This document shows positions 9,683 through 19,600 of a stretch of 64,000 bases of DNA, one piece after another. This stretch comes from an uncultured Clostridium sp. GTDB lineage: Bacteria; Bacillota; Clostridia; TANB77; CAG-508. The notes below the pieces were generated by a model that worked only from the letters and a program-made list of their open reading frames with translations, was not told the origin of the DNA and ran no database searches. A program made the translations under genes and the position numbers. The DNA is taken from NCBI GenBank assembly GCA_947570695.1, contig CANOVB010000007.1:1-64000 (forward strand), written 5' to 3'. Every line of letters begins with the position of its first letter. Within the stretch, counting starts at the first letter, position 1.

Positions 9683-9990
9683 AATTGCTAAAAACTTTAT
9701 TTATATGAAATTGCAAAACAATTTTATATAATAATTTACAAAAACTTTCTTTAATAGAAAATGACTAGGATTTTCTATTAAAGAACAAAAGTGGACAATA
9801 TGAAAATTGCAAAAGACAAAACTTTACTGAATTGTCCACGTCTTTCCTCTGCAAGAACTTATCTGTAGCTCATTTCATTTCACACAGCTAAGAAATGTTC
9901 GTGTGCCAATTTTACTTCGTAAAATTGTGTGCAAAGTGTGCCAAAGGCTTTATATTATAGGAATCTCGGAGAAATTTCCTATAATATAAA
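9675..9990. repeat. Intergenic repeat element, family 2, copy 1
   Basis: This region between dprA and folD carries no gene. It contains a perfect inverted repeat at 9753-9784 (stem CTTTAATAGAAAAT), a second at 9791-9840 with GTGGACAAT/ATTGTCCAC ends, a hairpin with a CTTCG loop at 9912-9932, and a terminal hairpin at 9951-9988 (stem TATAGGAA). Its right half is clearly related to 34780-34910, and its left end (CTGTACAAAATTGCT...) to 39761-39800. It resembles a degenerate non-coding mobile or regulatory repeat. Confidence 0.6.
9951..9988. terminator. Hairpin ending the intergenic repeat, possible terminator
   Basis: TATATTATAGGAA ... TTTCCTATAATATA stem with an 11-base loop, followed on the plus strand by a run of A. 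It ends repeat copy 1 and lies just after the folD stop codon in transcription direction, so it may end the folD transcript. Confidence 0.4.
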
Positions 9991-10030
9991 AAAGAGCACA
10001 AGAATAAATCTCATGCCCCAAATATTTTTA

Positions 10031-10873
10031 CTATTTTATTTTTGCCGCTTTTACTACATTACTTAAAAGCATTGCAATCGTCATTGGTCCAACTCCGCCC
10101 GGAACTGGAGTTATAAAACTTGCTTTTTTAGAAACATTTTCATAGTCTACATCTCCTAAAATTGTTCCATCTTCTAATCTATTTATACCTACATCAATAA
10201 CTACAGCACCATCTTTTATCATATCCTCTGTAACAAATTTTGGTTTTCCTATTGCCGCAATTACAATATCAGCATTTTTTATTATTTCTTTTATATTTTT
10301 TGTTCTTGAATGGCAAACTGTAACTGTAGAATTCTTATTAAGCATACATTGTATCATTGGCTTTCCAACAATATTACTTCTTCCTAATATAACTGTGTTT
10401 TTTCCTTCTGTTTCTATATTATATTCCTCAAGCATTTTTATTATTCCATAAGGTGTACAAGATATAAATGCATCTTCTCCTATAGTTAAATTTCCAACAT
10501 TTATAGGGTTAAATCCATCAACATCTTTTTTAGGTGATATTGTTCTAAAAGCTTTATTTATATTTATATGTTTTGGAACTGGACTTTGAAGTAAGATTCC
10601 ATGTATAGAGTTATCCGAATTTAATTTATTTATTACACCTAGTAATTCATCTTCTGAAGTCTTATCATCAAATAAAAATTCCTCAAATTCTATTCCAACT
10701 TTTTCACAAGCTTTTGATTTATTTCTTACATAAACTGTAGATCCTGGATCGTTTCCAACCATTACTACAGCAAGTTTGGGATTTATTCCTTCTGCTTTTA
10801 ACTCTTTTACTTCTTCTTTCAATTCTTTTCTTACTTTTTTTGCAAGTTCTTTTCCATTAATTATTTCCACCAT
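10031..10873 (-). CDS. folD: FolD bifunctional methylene-THF dehydrogenase/cyclohydrolase
   Basis: Interconverts 5,10-methylene- and 10-formyl-tetrahydrofolate in one-carbon metabolism. Signatures: YVRNKSKACEKVGIE with the catalytic Lys, GILLQSPVPKHI, KDVDGFNP, VILGRSNIVGKP for the NADP site, and the terminal TPVPGGVGPMTIAML. I place the start at ATG 10873 (MVEIING) because TTAGGATG sits eight bases upstream; the ATG nine bases earlier has that sequence directly against it. Length 280 residues is normal. It stands between dprA and the SH3-domain gene. Confidence 0.96.
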   Translation of the reverse strand: MVEIINGKELAKKVRKELKEEVKELKAEGINPKLAVVMVGNDPGSTVYVRNKSKACEKVGIEFEEFLFDDKTSEDELLGVINKLNSDNSIHGILLQSPVPKHININKAFRTISPKKDVDGFNPINVGNLTIGEDAFISCTPYGIIKMLEEYNIETEGKNTVILGRSNIVGKPMIQCMLNKNSTVTVCHSRTKNIKEIIKNADIVIAAIGKPKFVTEDMIKDGAVVIDVGINRLEDGTILGDVDYENVSKKASFITPVPGGVGPMTIAMLLSNVVKAAKIK

Positions 10874-10905
10874 TTTACACATCCTAACATTTTAATACTT
10901 TTTAC

Positions 10906-12042
10906 CTATTTACTTTTTTTCATATAATATAATCCAGCAGAAATAATACTTGCTGTAATTGCTGTTACAATTATATATATTCTCACTGCTATGCTGTTTC
11001 CAACCTCTGGCATAACTCCAATTTCTTCTTGTACTAGTTGTAATTCTGTTTTGTTACCAGACACATCATTTGTTACTGTATTATTTACTGTATTGTTTTG
11101 TAATGTATTATTTACTACTGTATTATTTACAATGTTTTCATCTTTTTCTTCTGGCTTCTCTTTTGTTAGCAGCGTTGTTGATACATAATAATCTTGTCCA
11201 TTATATTTTATTCTAGACCAACCATTATCTCCTATACCTGTTCTTGTCACTTCTTTACCTGATATTAAATATCCTACTTTATCACTATCTGTACTCCAGC
11301 TTTTTCTTACATTACAATCCTGTTTAGCATACATAGTTTCATTTACTTCTTCAAATTTTACTTCTTTTGGTTCTGGTGCTTTTGTTGTAACATATTGACT
11401 TGTAATATATGCAGTTTGTCCTTTATATTCAATTCTGGACCAACCATTATCTCCTATACCTGTTCTTTTTAATTGTGTATCTTTTGAAACTTTTCCTAGC
11501 TTTTCAGAACTCATTGACGCACTTTTTCTAATATTGCATACATCTGTTGTATATATTGTTTCATTTACTTCTTTAAAATTACCTTGCGAAGCAGAAGGAT
11601 TGTTATTATTGCTAGCACCATTACTACCGGTATTACTGGGATTACTAGGTGCATTTACTGTTAATGAACCCGCTTTTGATCCTCCACTTTCTATTGCTGT
11701 ACCTTTTGAATCAGATATAACAATAGCTGTTGCATCTATTGATGCTCCTCCGGCTACTGATGCATTAAAAGTTACTGAATTAGGGAAATCACCCATTCCT
11801 TGCATATATACTAATTTTTTTGAACTTGTTGTTCCATTACTAAATTTTACTGTTATTGTTGCTTCTGCTGAATATGCATTTCCTGGTAAAATTAAACTTA
11901 CATTAAAATTTTCCCCTACATTTACAGCACTTGGATGATTTAAGCCTGCTATACTTTCAGCATTTACTATACTTGTAAATATTGTAGTTACTGCTACTAA
12001 TATTATCAATATTAATGAAATTTGAGATATTTTTTTCTTCAT
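10906..12042 (-). CDS. Exported SH3-domain surface protein with sortase-like C-terminal signal
   Basis: 378 residues. A signal peptide covers about residues 1-28, followed by a beta-rich domain (about 30-130), a Ser/Asn/Gly linker, two bacterial SH3 (SH3b) domains each beginning VNET[IM]Y and holding GDNGWSRI (about 158-215 and 230-290), an Asn/Val/Thr-rich stretch, and a tail made of MPEVG (344-348), a membrane helix and KKSK. That tail has the layout of a cell-wall sorting signal with MPEVG in place of LPxTG. A sortase gene lies 14 bases upstream in the same direction, so the two are very likely enzyme and substrate. SH3b domains commonly bind cell-wall peptides. The ligand is unknown. Confidence 0.8.
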   Translation of the reverse strand: MKKKISQISLILIILVAVTTIFTSIVNAESIAGLNHPSAVNVGENFNVSLILPGNAYSAEATITVKFSNGTTSSKKLVYMQGMGDFPNSVTFNASVAGGASIDATAIVISDSKGTAIESGGSKAGSLTVNAPSNPSNTGSNGASNNNNPSASQGNFKEVNETIYTTDVCNIRKSASMSSEKLGKVSKDTQLKRTGIGDNGWSRIEYKGQTAYITSQYVTTKAPEPKEVKFEEVNETMYAKQDCNVRKSWSTDSDKVGYLISGKEVTRTGIGDNGWSRIKYNGQDYYVSTTLLTKEKPEEKDENIVNNTVVNNTLQNNTVNNTVTNDVSGNKTELQLVQEEIGVMPEVGNSIAVRIYIIVTAITASIISAGLYYMKKSK

Positions 12043-12056
12043 ACTTCATCACCCCT

Positions 12057-12923
12057 TTACACATTATTTGTTACATTTGTATTGGTTGTATTTGTAGTTG
12101 TATTCGTTGTATTTGTGTTTATTTCTCCACTTTCTGAAGTTTCTTCATACTCTTCAGCTTTTACTATTAATCTAGTAGTTGCTCCGTTTTCACAAGTAAT
12201 TAATGTTAGTTCAACTTTTGTATCATCTTGAAGCAAACATTCTAAATTATCTGGCTCTGTGGAAAATATATCTGTTATTATATATTCTGTTTCTTCCAAT
12301 TCTCTATCTGTTAAAGTTATTTTATCACCTTTTTCTAGTTCTGATAACTTTTCAAAAATTCCTTCAAAATTATGCCCTGCTAGACATAAGTTTCCATAAT
12401 TATTTAAAGCACCACCATATAATTTACCTACACCTTTTTTTAATGCATTTTCATCTGTTGAATCTAAAATATATTGTTCAACCTCTATATCTTTTATATT
12501 TATTTTTCCTAAAACTTTATAACCTTCTATTTTCTCAATCATTTTAGGCTCATCTTCAGCTACTACTGGAACTTCTGGCTCTTCTGGTTTTTTTAATAAA
12601 AATTTAAAAGCTATAATTCCGCCTACAATAAGTACAATAACTATAGCTACTACTATAGCTACTTTTTTATAATTAAGTCCACCTTCTTCATCATCAAAAG
12701 TAATTTGTTCATCATCAAACATACTCGTATTTCTAAATGTATGTAAATTTTCTCTACTATTTGTAGTTTCTTCATTATTATTTTCTACTGCTGTAGTATT
12801 TCTTGATTCTCGCAAAATTCTTTGCAATCTATCATTTGAGTCCTCATCAAAGTTTCTATTTCTCCTGTAAGAACTTGTGTCTTCAAAAGAATTAGGATCT
12901 CCTGCATGCTTTCCTCTTGCCAT
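12057..12923 (-). CDS. Sortase (transpeptidase)
   Basis: Membrane-bound cysteine transpeptidase that attaches surface proteins to the wall or anchors them to partners. A long Asn/Arg/Asp-rich cytoplasmic N-terminus (about 85 residues) precedes one membrane helix and the sortase barrel. Catalytic residues are the His in LAGHNF, Cys 244 in TLITCENG and Arg 251 in TTRLIV. The last 20 residues are almost only Asn and Thr, an unusual tail. GGAGGTG precedes the ATG. The class (D/E-like by the TLITC motif) is not resolved. The neighbour downstream carries an MPEVG-type tail and is the obvious substrate. Confidence 0.88.
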   Translation of the reverse strand: MARGKHAGDPNSFEDTSSYRRNRNFDEDSNDRLQRILRESRNTTAVENNNEETTNSRENLHTFRNTSMFDDEQITFDDEEGGLNYKKVAIVVAIVIVLIVGGIIAFKFLLKKPEEPEVPVVAEDEPKMIEKIEGYKVLGKINIKDIEVEQYILDSTDENALKKGVGKLYGGALNNYGNLCLAGHNFEGIFEKLSELEKGDKITLTDRELEETEYIITDIFSTEPDNLECLLQDDTKVELTLITCENGATTRLIVKAEEYEETSESGEINTNTTNTTTNTTNTNVTNNV

Positions 12924-12938
12924 ATATACACCTCCATA

Positions 12939-13766
12939 TTATCTTATAAATATTAATCCAAGTATTACTATTCCTAATATTATTCTATAAATAGCAAATA
13001 TTTTAAAACTTCCTTTTTTTAAATAGTCCATTAAAAATTTTATTATAAATAATCCAACTATAAAACTAGATAAAACTCCTATCCAAAATGGAATTGAAGT
13101 TAAAGCAAATTCTGTTATATCAACTAGAACTGCTGCTGCAACTATTGGAGTTGATAATAAAAATGAAAATTTAGCAGCACTTTCTCTATCTATTTTTAGA
13201 CTTCTTGCTACAGTCATTGTTATTCCTGAACGAGAAATTCCCGGAAATGCAGCTGCTAAGCTCTGTGAAATTCCTATAAGTAATGATTGTTTGAAATTTA
13301 TATCTTCATATTTATATTTGCTCTCTGCTCTTTTATCTACTATAGCAAGTATTATGCCCATAACTATTAGTGCTACTGCTATTAAGCCCATTTCAAGTTC
13401 AAAATTTCCATCTATTATTATATCTGAAATTTTCTCTAAAACTAATGCTAAAATTCCTGCTGGTATTGTTGCTATTACTAAATACCAAAACATTTTTCCA
13501 TCTGTTGTTTTTTCCTTTTTTACTACTTGATTAAAGCCTGCTTTTATAAGGTTTATCCAATCTTTTAAAAAGAAGATTCCTATTGCAATTAAAGTTCCAA
13601 AGTGTAATGCTACATCAAATGCTCCACTAAAATCTGCCATAAAATTTGAATTTTCTGTCCATCCAAGAATCCATGGTATTACATTTAAGTGTCCAGAACT
13701 TGAAACTGGTAAAAGTTCGGTTAATCCTTGAACTATACCTAAAATTAATGCTTGTATTATTGTCAT
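12939..13766 (-). CDS. uppP: Undecaprenyl-diphosphatase UppP/BacA
   Basis: Integral membrane phosphatase that recycles undecaprenyl diphosphate, the lipid carrier of cell-wall synthesis. The conserved N-terminal segment GIVQGLTELLPVSSSGHL and the second motif FPGISRSGITM carry the catalytic Glu, Ser, His and Arg residues. About eight hydrophobic segments; 275 residues, normal length. CGGAGGAT precedes ATG. It lies 15 bases upstream of the sortase gene and probably shares its transcript. Confidence 0.96.
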   Translation of the reverse strand: MTIIQALILGIVQGLTELLPVSSSGHLNVIPWILGWTENSNFMADFSGAFDVALHFGTLIAIGIFFLKDWINLIKAGFNQVVKKEKTTDGKMFWYLVIATIPAGILALVLEKISDIIIDGNFELEMGLIAVALIVMGIILAIVDKRAESKYKYEDINFKQSLLIGISQSLAAAFPGISRSGITMTVARSLKIDRESAAKFSFLLSTPIVAAAVLVDITEFALTSIPFWIGVLSSFIVGLFIIKFLMDYLKKGSFKIFAIYRIILGIVILGLIFIR

Positions 13767-13814
13767 TTTATCCTCCGTTTTCTCCTTTGTTTATCTTAAA
13801 TTTTGTATTAATTT

Positions 13815-14681
13815 TTATAATTCTTTTAGTACATGATATAAAGTTTCTTTTATAAACTCAGCTGAAGTAAGTGGTGCAACTTTTGCTGGTAAAGACAATG
13901 CCCATATTACTTTTAAATTTTTTTCTCTAGCTATTTTTCTATCAACTCCACCTGGGTTAGATGCTAAATCTATAATAACAACTTCTTTTTTTACTAAATC
14001 TAATCTTTTCTTATCTAATATTTGAAAAGGTATTGTATTTATAATTATATCAAATTTATCTAAATTTTCATTTAAATCATTTAAATGAATTGGATTATAA
14101 CCATAAGCTTTTATCCATGAAATGTCTTCATCTTTTCTAGCTTCACAATATACTTTAGCACCTATTCCATCTAACATTTTAGCTACTACTTTTCCTATTC
14201 TTCCAAATCCCATAACTAAAATATTTGATCCATGCACTGTTCTTTGTGTTTCTTCCATCGCTATTTGAATTGTTCCTTCTGCAGTTGCTATTGTATTTAA
14301 AACAGAAAACTCTTCTCTTTTTAATAAATCTGTACATTTTATTCCTATTTCATCCAATTTATCTTTTATAGCAATATTTCCAGCAATTAAATATTTTCCT
14401 TTTAAAGCTGTAACAAAATCATCAAGTTCAACTATATTTCTTCCAAAAGGAGCTGATAATCTTTTTCTATCACTTGATAAAGGTACTGGGCCTACAACAA
14501 CTTTTGAATAACTTACAGCATCTTCTAAGGTTGGACACATTTCTACTCTATCTAAATTTAGTAACTCCTCTGAATTTTCTAAAGCATAAGTATATACTTT
14601 ATATCCATCATTACTTAACATTTCAATAAGTTTTACAATTCGTAAGTCCCCGCCTACTACTGTTATTGCTTTCTTTTCCAT
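13815..14681 (-). CDS. dpaA: Dipicolinate synthase subunit A (SpoVFA/DpaA)
   Basis: Dehydrogenase-like subunit making dipicolinic acid in the mother cell during spore formation. Visible: N-terminal TVVGGDLR, a Gly-rich second nucleotide site GSNILVMGFGRIGK (about residue 150), DLASNPGGVD and ALSLPAKVAPLTSAEF near the end, all typical of the family. 288 residues. The usual partner dpaB (flavoprotein subunit) is not next to it nor elsewhere in this window; uppP follows instead. It may be elsewhere in the genome or replaced by another flavoprotein. Confidence 0.9.
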   Translation of the reverse strand: MEKKAITVVGGDLRIVKLIEMLSNDGYKVYTYALENSEELLNLDRVEMCPTLEDAVSYSKVVVGPVPLSSDRKRLSAPFGRNIVELDDFVTALKGKYLIAGNIAIKDKLDEIGIKCTDLLKREEFSVLNTIATAEGTIQIAMEETQRTVHGSNILVMGFGRIGKVVAKMLDGIGAKVYCEARKDEDISWIKAYGYNPIHLNDLNENLDKFDIIINTIPFQILDKKRLDLVKKEVVIIDLASNPGGVDRKIAREKNLKVIWALSLPAKVAPLTSAEFIKETLYHVLKEL

Positions 14682-14738
14682 AATACCACCTTTTCCTCTC
14701 TATAATTATTAGTTAATAAAATTATATTTTTTCTTTAG

Positions 14739-16046
14739 CTAATTATTACCTAATTCTTTTTGTCTTTCTTCTTTTGTTTTCTTTTTTTCTTCTATTTCTA
14801 GCTCTTCTCTTTCTTTTTTCTTTTTTTCTTTATTAAATATAATATTTAATTTTTCATCTAGTTTTTGTTTTGAATAATTTTCACTCATTTCTTCTACTAA
14901 ATTAATAGTTTCTTCTAAATATTCTCTTGCAATTTTCTCTTGTTCAATTAAAACTACATTTTTTGGAAGCTCTTCATCAAATTCTTCTTTTCTTGAATTT
15001 GTTTTTGGTTCTTCCATTTTCACAGAAACTGTAATATATTGTCTTATTTTTTCAAAGCTTTTATCTTTTTCAGCCATTTTAAGCAATCTAGAATCTAACT
15101 CTATTGCTTTATTTAAAAAATTAATTGCTTTATCCTTTTCTCCTTTATAAACATATATTTTAGCTAACTGATAATAAGAAATTGCTTCAAAATCATCATA
15201 TAAACTTCTTTCAAAATATTTTTCTGCTTGTGAGTAATCTCTTTGTATAAATGCTATTAATCCTAAATTATAATTTGCTCCATATAATTTATGATTTATA
15301 GCTGCTGCTTTTTCATACATTTCTTTTGCCATTTGAAAATCACTTAATCTTGTATAAACAATTCCTAAATTATAATATAAATCAAAATCTGCAGGTTTAT
15401 ATAATAATGCTTCATTATAAACATTTGCTGCTTCTTTAAACCTTTCTTGCTCACACAATAATTCTCCCAAAAGGCAAGAACCCTCATAACAATCTGGTTT
15501 AGTTCTTACAAGAGTTTCAAGCATCTGTATTGCTTCATCTTTTTTTCCTAATTCTTTTAACAAATTGGCTATTTTAAAATATGATTTATAATCTTTTTTA
15601 TTTATATCGACAGCAGTCACATATTCATCAATAGCTCTTCTCATTCCACCTTCTTTTTCATAGCATTCTGCTAATAATTTATGACCTAAATAACTTTCTG
15701 GATATTTTGTAACTAATTTTACCAAAATCTTTTTTGCAAGTCTTGTATTTCCAACCATTAAACAAAGTTTAGCAGCAAATACACTCAAAATTTCCGAAAA
15801 ATTGATTCCTTTTACTTCCATTACAATTATCGCAAAAGGAATTATTACTGAAAGTAAATATCTTATACTTCCAAGTAACATATTTTCCCTTATTTTCAAC
15901 TTTATTTCAATAAAGCTTATAGCTATTCCTATTGCTTGCAAAATTAGTAATCCTATATAATTAGTATCATTTTTCCTAATTATTTTGAAAAATATTATTA
16001 TAAACAAGGAAAATGCTAGCAAATTGAAGAAAAGACTTTCAAACAT
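14739..16046 (-). CDS. Membrane-anchored TPR protein
   Basis: 435 residues. Three hydrophobic segments within the first 85 residues are followed by about eight tetratricopeptide repeats (about residues 100-320; for example LYYNLGIVYTRLSDFQMAKE), then a Lys/Glu-rich coiled tail. TPR arrays act as protein-binding scaffolds. No partner can be named from the context; it lies between polC (with a DUF1294 gene) and dpaA. GGAG precedes ATG. Confidence 0.75.
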   Translation of the reverse strand: MFESLFFNLLAFSLFIIIFFKIIRKNDTNYIGLLILQAIGIAISFIEIKLKIRENMLLGSIRYLLSVIIPFAIIVMEVKGINFSEILSVFAAKLCLMVGNTRLAKKILVKLVTKYPESYLGHKLLAECYEKEGGMRRAIDEYVTAVDINKKDYKSYFKIANLLKELGKKDEAIQMLETLVRTKPDCYEGSCLLGELLCEQERFKEAANVYNEALLYKPADFDLYYNLGIVYTRLSDFQMAKEMYEKAAAINHKLYGANYNLGLIAFIQRDYSQAEKYFERSLYDDFEAISYYQLAKIYVYKGEKDKAINFLNKAIELDSRLLKMAEKDKSFEKIRQYITVSVKMEEPKTNSRKEEFDEELPKNVVLIEQEKIAREYLEETINLVEEMSENYSKQKLDEKLNIIFNKEKKKKEREELEIEEKKKTKEERQKELGNN

Positions 16047-16185
16047 AACATTTCTCCGTTTCTACATCCTTAACTTTTTAATTAATTTATTGGTATAATA
16101 ATTATTTATTATCTTATATGTACAAAATTATACCTATCTTAATTTCGTGGTAATTATATCATATACCTATTTTTTAAACAAGGTA

Positions 16186-16482
16186 TTATGGGAATTTTAT
16201 AAAGCAATAAATTATTAAAGCAATTTCAGAAATTAATATAGTAGGCATTCCTACTGTAAACTTCATTTTCTTAGTCTTGTGTCTAAAAGTATACATTCCA
16301 AGTATACTACCAATACCACCACCTAAAATTGCAATCATAAGAAGAGTTCCTTCTGGAATTCGCCACCAGTCTTTTTTAGCTTTTAATTTATCTATTCCCA
16401 TTGATAAAAATCCTATTAAATTAATAATTAAAAAATATATAATAAGATTTTTTAATCCAATTAATGTAATTATATTACTCAT
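16186..16482 (-). CDS. DUF1294 family small membrane protein
   Basis: 98 residues with about three membrane helices and the family signature: SMGIDKLKAKKDWWRIPE, then GGGIGSILGMYTFRHKTKKMKF. DUF1294 proteins have no established function; some are fused to cold-shock domains elsewhere. A run of about 140 bases follows before the TPR gene. Confidence 0.8.
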   Translation of the reverse strand: MSNIITLIGLKNLIIYFLIINLIGFLSMGIDKLKAKKDWWRIPEGTLLMIAILGGGIGSILGMYTFRHKTKKMKFTVGMPTILISEIALIIYCFIKFP

Positions 16483-16512
16483 CTTTTCTCCAATCTATAT
16501 CAAATGTCTTAT

Positions 16513-16621
16513 AAAGGACAAAAACGTATCAACTATATGTATGCAAATGCATAAGTATTTTGCGTACTGAAGCCGTAAGAATTAAAACTAGGCTTCTCAG
16601 CAAAACATCCCTCAATAGGCA
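16513..16621 (-). repeat. Structured intergenic repeat, family 1, copy 1
   Basis: Read on the minus strand this matches the copies at 38121 and 51042: GGATGTTTTGCTGAG, a stem, TTTTAATT in the loop, the other side of the stem, then TCAGTACGC...ATGCAT. The stem here is GAAGCC/GGCTTC, where copy 2 has AGACTGT/ACAGTCT, so both sides changed together. It lies directly after the polC stop codon. Confidence 0.65.
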
Positions 16622-19600
16622 TTAGACAAATAAACTCATTTGATTTGATTTTGTCATTCCTTTTAAACAACCAAATTTATCTAAAAGTTCTGTTACTGAT
16701 TTTCCAATTTTAGAGCGAGTTTGCATATCTTCAATACACTCAAATGGTTCCTCAATTCTTGCTTGATATATACCTTCTGCAGCAATAGTCCCAAGACCAG
16801 GTATACTATTTAGCGGAGGTCTTATTCCTTCTTCCTCCATAATAAATTTTGTACTATGTGATTTATATAAATCAATAGGTAAAAACTTTATACCTCTTTC
16901 ATACATCTCTAGAACTATTTCAAGTATTGAATACATATTTTTGTCTTTTGTCGTTGCAGCATTTCCTGCATCATCTATTTCTTTCATTTTAGCTTTTACT
17001 TTTTCTTTTCCAAATATCATACATTCACTATCAAATTCATCTGCTCTTATCGAAAAATATGCTGTATAATAAGCCTTTGGCTGATGAACTTTAAACCAAG
17101 CTATTCTAAAAGCATTTGTTACATAAGCTGCCGCATGAGCTTTAGGGAACATGTATTTTATTTTTTCACAAGATTTTATATACCAGTCTGGTACATCATG
17201 TTCTTTCATAATCTCAACATATTCAGCCCATTTTTCTGGATCTTTTAAAGCTTTTCCTTTACGTACTGTTTCCATTATTTTAAAAGCATGATTTGGTTCT
17301 AAGCCTTTTTTCATTAGATATACCATAATATCATCTCTACAACCTATTGCTTCACTTAAAGTAACTATTCCATCATTTATTAATTCTTGAGCATTATTAA
17401 GCCATACATCTGTACCATGTGATAATCCAGAAATACTTATAAGTTCACTAAAAGTTGTTGGTTTTGTATCTACAAGCATTCCTCTTACAAATTTTGTTCC
17501 AAATTCCGGAATTCCAAAACTTCCAACTTCTGAATTTATTTGCTCTGGAGTAACGCCTAATGCTTCAGTAGATCTAAATATACTCATAGTTTCTTTATCA
17601 TCTAATGGCACTTTTGTAGGATCTATTCCTGTAATATCATGCAACATTCTTATAACTGTAGGATCATCATGTCCCAATATATCAAGCTTTAATAAGTTTT
17701 GATCTATAGAGTGATAATCAAAATGCGTTGTCACTATATCTGATTTAGGATCATCTGCTGGGTGTTGTACTGGTGTAAATTCAAAAATTTCTCTTCCTTT
17801 TGGTACAACTATAATTCCTCCTGGGTGTTGTCCTGTAGTTCTTTTTACTCCAACACATCCACTTGATACTCTTGCAATTTCTGCATTAGGCAAGTGTTTA
17901 TTTCTTTCTTCATAATAATTCTTTGCATAACCAAATGCTGTTTTATCTGCAACTGTACCAACAGTTCCTGCTTTAAAAGTTGTTCCTTTTCCAAATATTA
18001 CTTCTGTATATTTGTGAGCTTTAGCTTGATATTCACCTGAAAAGTTTAAGTCAATATCTGGTTCTTTATCTCCGATTAAATCCTAAGAATGTTTCAAAAG
18101 GAATATCCATACCATCTTTTGCTAGTTTATGACCACATTTTGGGCAGTCTTTATCTGGAAGATCAAAACCATTTTTTACACCATAATCTGAGAAATCAGA
18201 ATACTTGCAATTTGGACATCTATAATGTGGCTGAAGTGAGTTAACTTCTGTAATACCTGTCATATTGGCAACAAATGAAGATCCAACTGATCCTCTTGAA
18301 CCAACTATATATCCATCTTCATTTGATTTCCAAACTAATTTTTGTGCAATTATATACATTACAGAAAATCCGTTTTTTATAATAGAATCTAATTCTTTAT
18401 CTAATCTATTTTGTACAATTTCAGGAAGTGGATCTCCATATAATTCATGTGCTTTACTATATGCAATATCTTTTATTGTTTGTTCACATCCTGGAATATG
18501 AGGTGGACACTTCTCTGGAGAAATTGGTTTTATTCTCTCACACATATCTGAAACTTTATTTGTATTTGTTACTACTACTTCATAAGCTTTTTCTTCACCT
18601 AAATATTCAAATTCTTTAAGCATTTCTTCTGTAGTTCTTAAATATAATGGTGCTTGATTATCTGCATCATCATATTTTTGACCTGCTTGTAATATTCTTC
18701 TATAAATTTCATCTTGTGGATCCATAAAATGCACATCACATGTTGCAACTACTAACTTATTTAATTTTTCTCCTAAATCTACTATTTTTTTATTAAATTC
18801 TTTTAAATCATCCCAGCCTTCTACTTGACCTTCTCTAATCATATATTCATTATTTTGTAATGGCTGAATTTCTAAATAATCATAATAATTTGCTATTTCT
18901 TCTATTTCTTCATTAGATTTTCCTGCTACTATTGCTCTATATAATTCTCCAGCTTCACAGGCACTTCCCAATATTAAACCTTCTCTATATTTATTAAGCA
19001 TTGTTTTTAAAATTCTTGGTTTTTTATAGAAATAATCCAAATGAGAATATGAAATAAGTTTATATAAATTTTTTAATCCCACATAATTTTGAGCTAAAAT
19101 AATTGCATGATATGATGGCAGTTTTTTAAAATCTGTTTCAAAAACATTGTCAAAATCATCTATAATTTTAGCATTTCTGTCTTTAGCTCTTTCTATCATT
19201 TCTTTAAATACTGCTACTAAAGTTTTTACATCATCTAATGCACGGTGAGCTACATCAACTTTAATTCCTAATTTATCTGCAATTATTCCTAATTTATATT
19301 TCGAAAACTCTGGAAATATTGCTTTCGCTAAACGTAAAGTATCTATGTAAGTATTTTCAAATTTTAATCCTAGTTTTTCACAATTATATTTCATATATCC
19401 AATATCAAAATCAGCATTATGCGCAACTAAAACAGAATCACCCATGAATTCTAAAACTTTTGGCATTACTTTATCAATAGTTTCTGCATCAGCTACCATT
19501 TCATCTGTAATATGAGTTACTGCAACAACTTCTTCTGGTATTGGTTTTTCTGGATTTACAAAGCATTCAAAAGTATCTATTATTTCTCCATTTTTTATTT

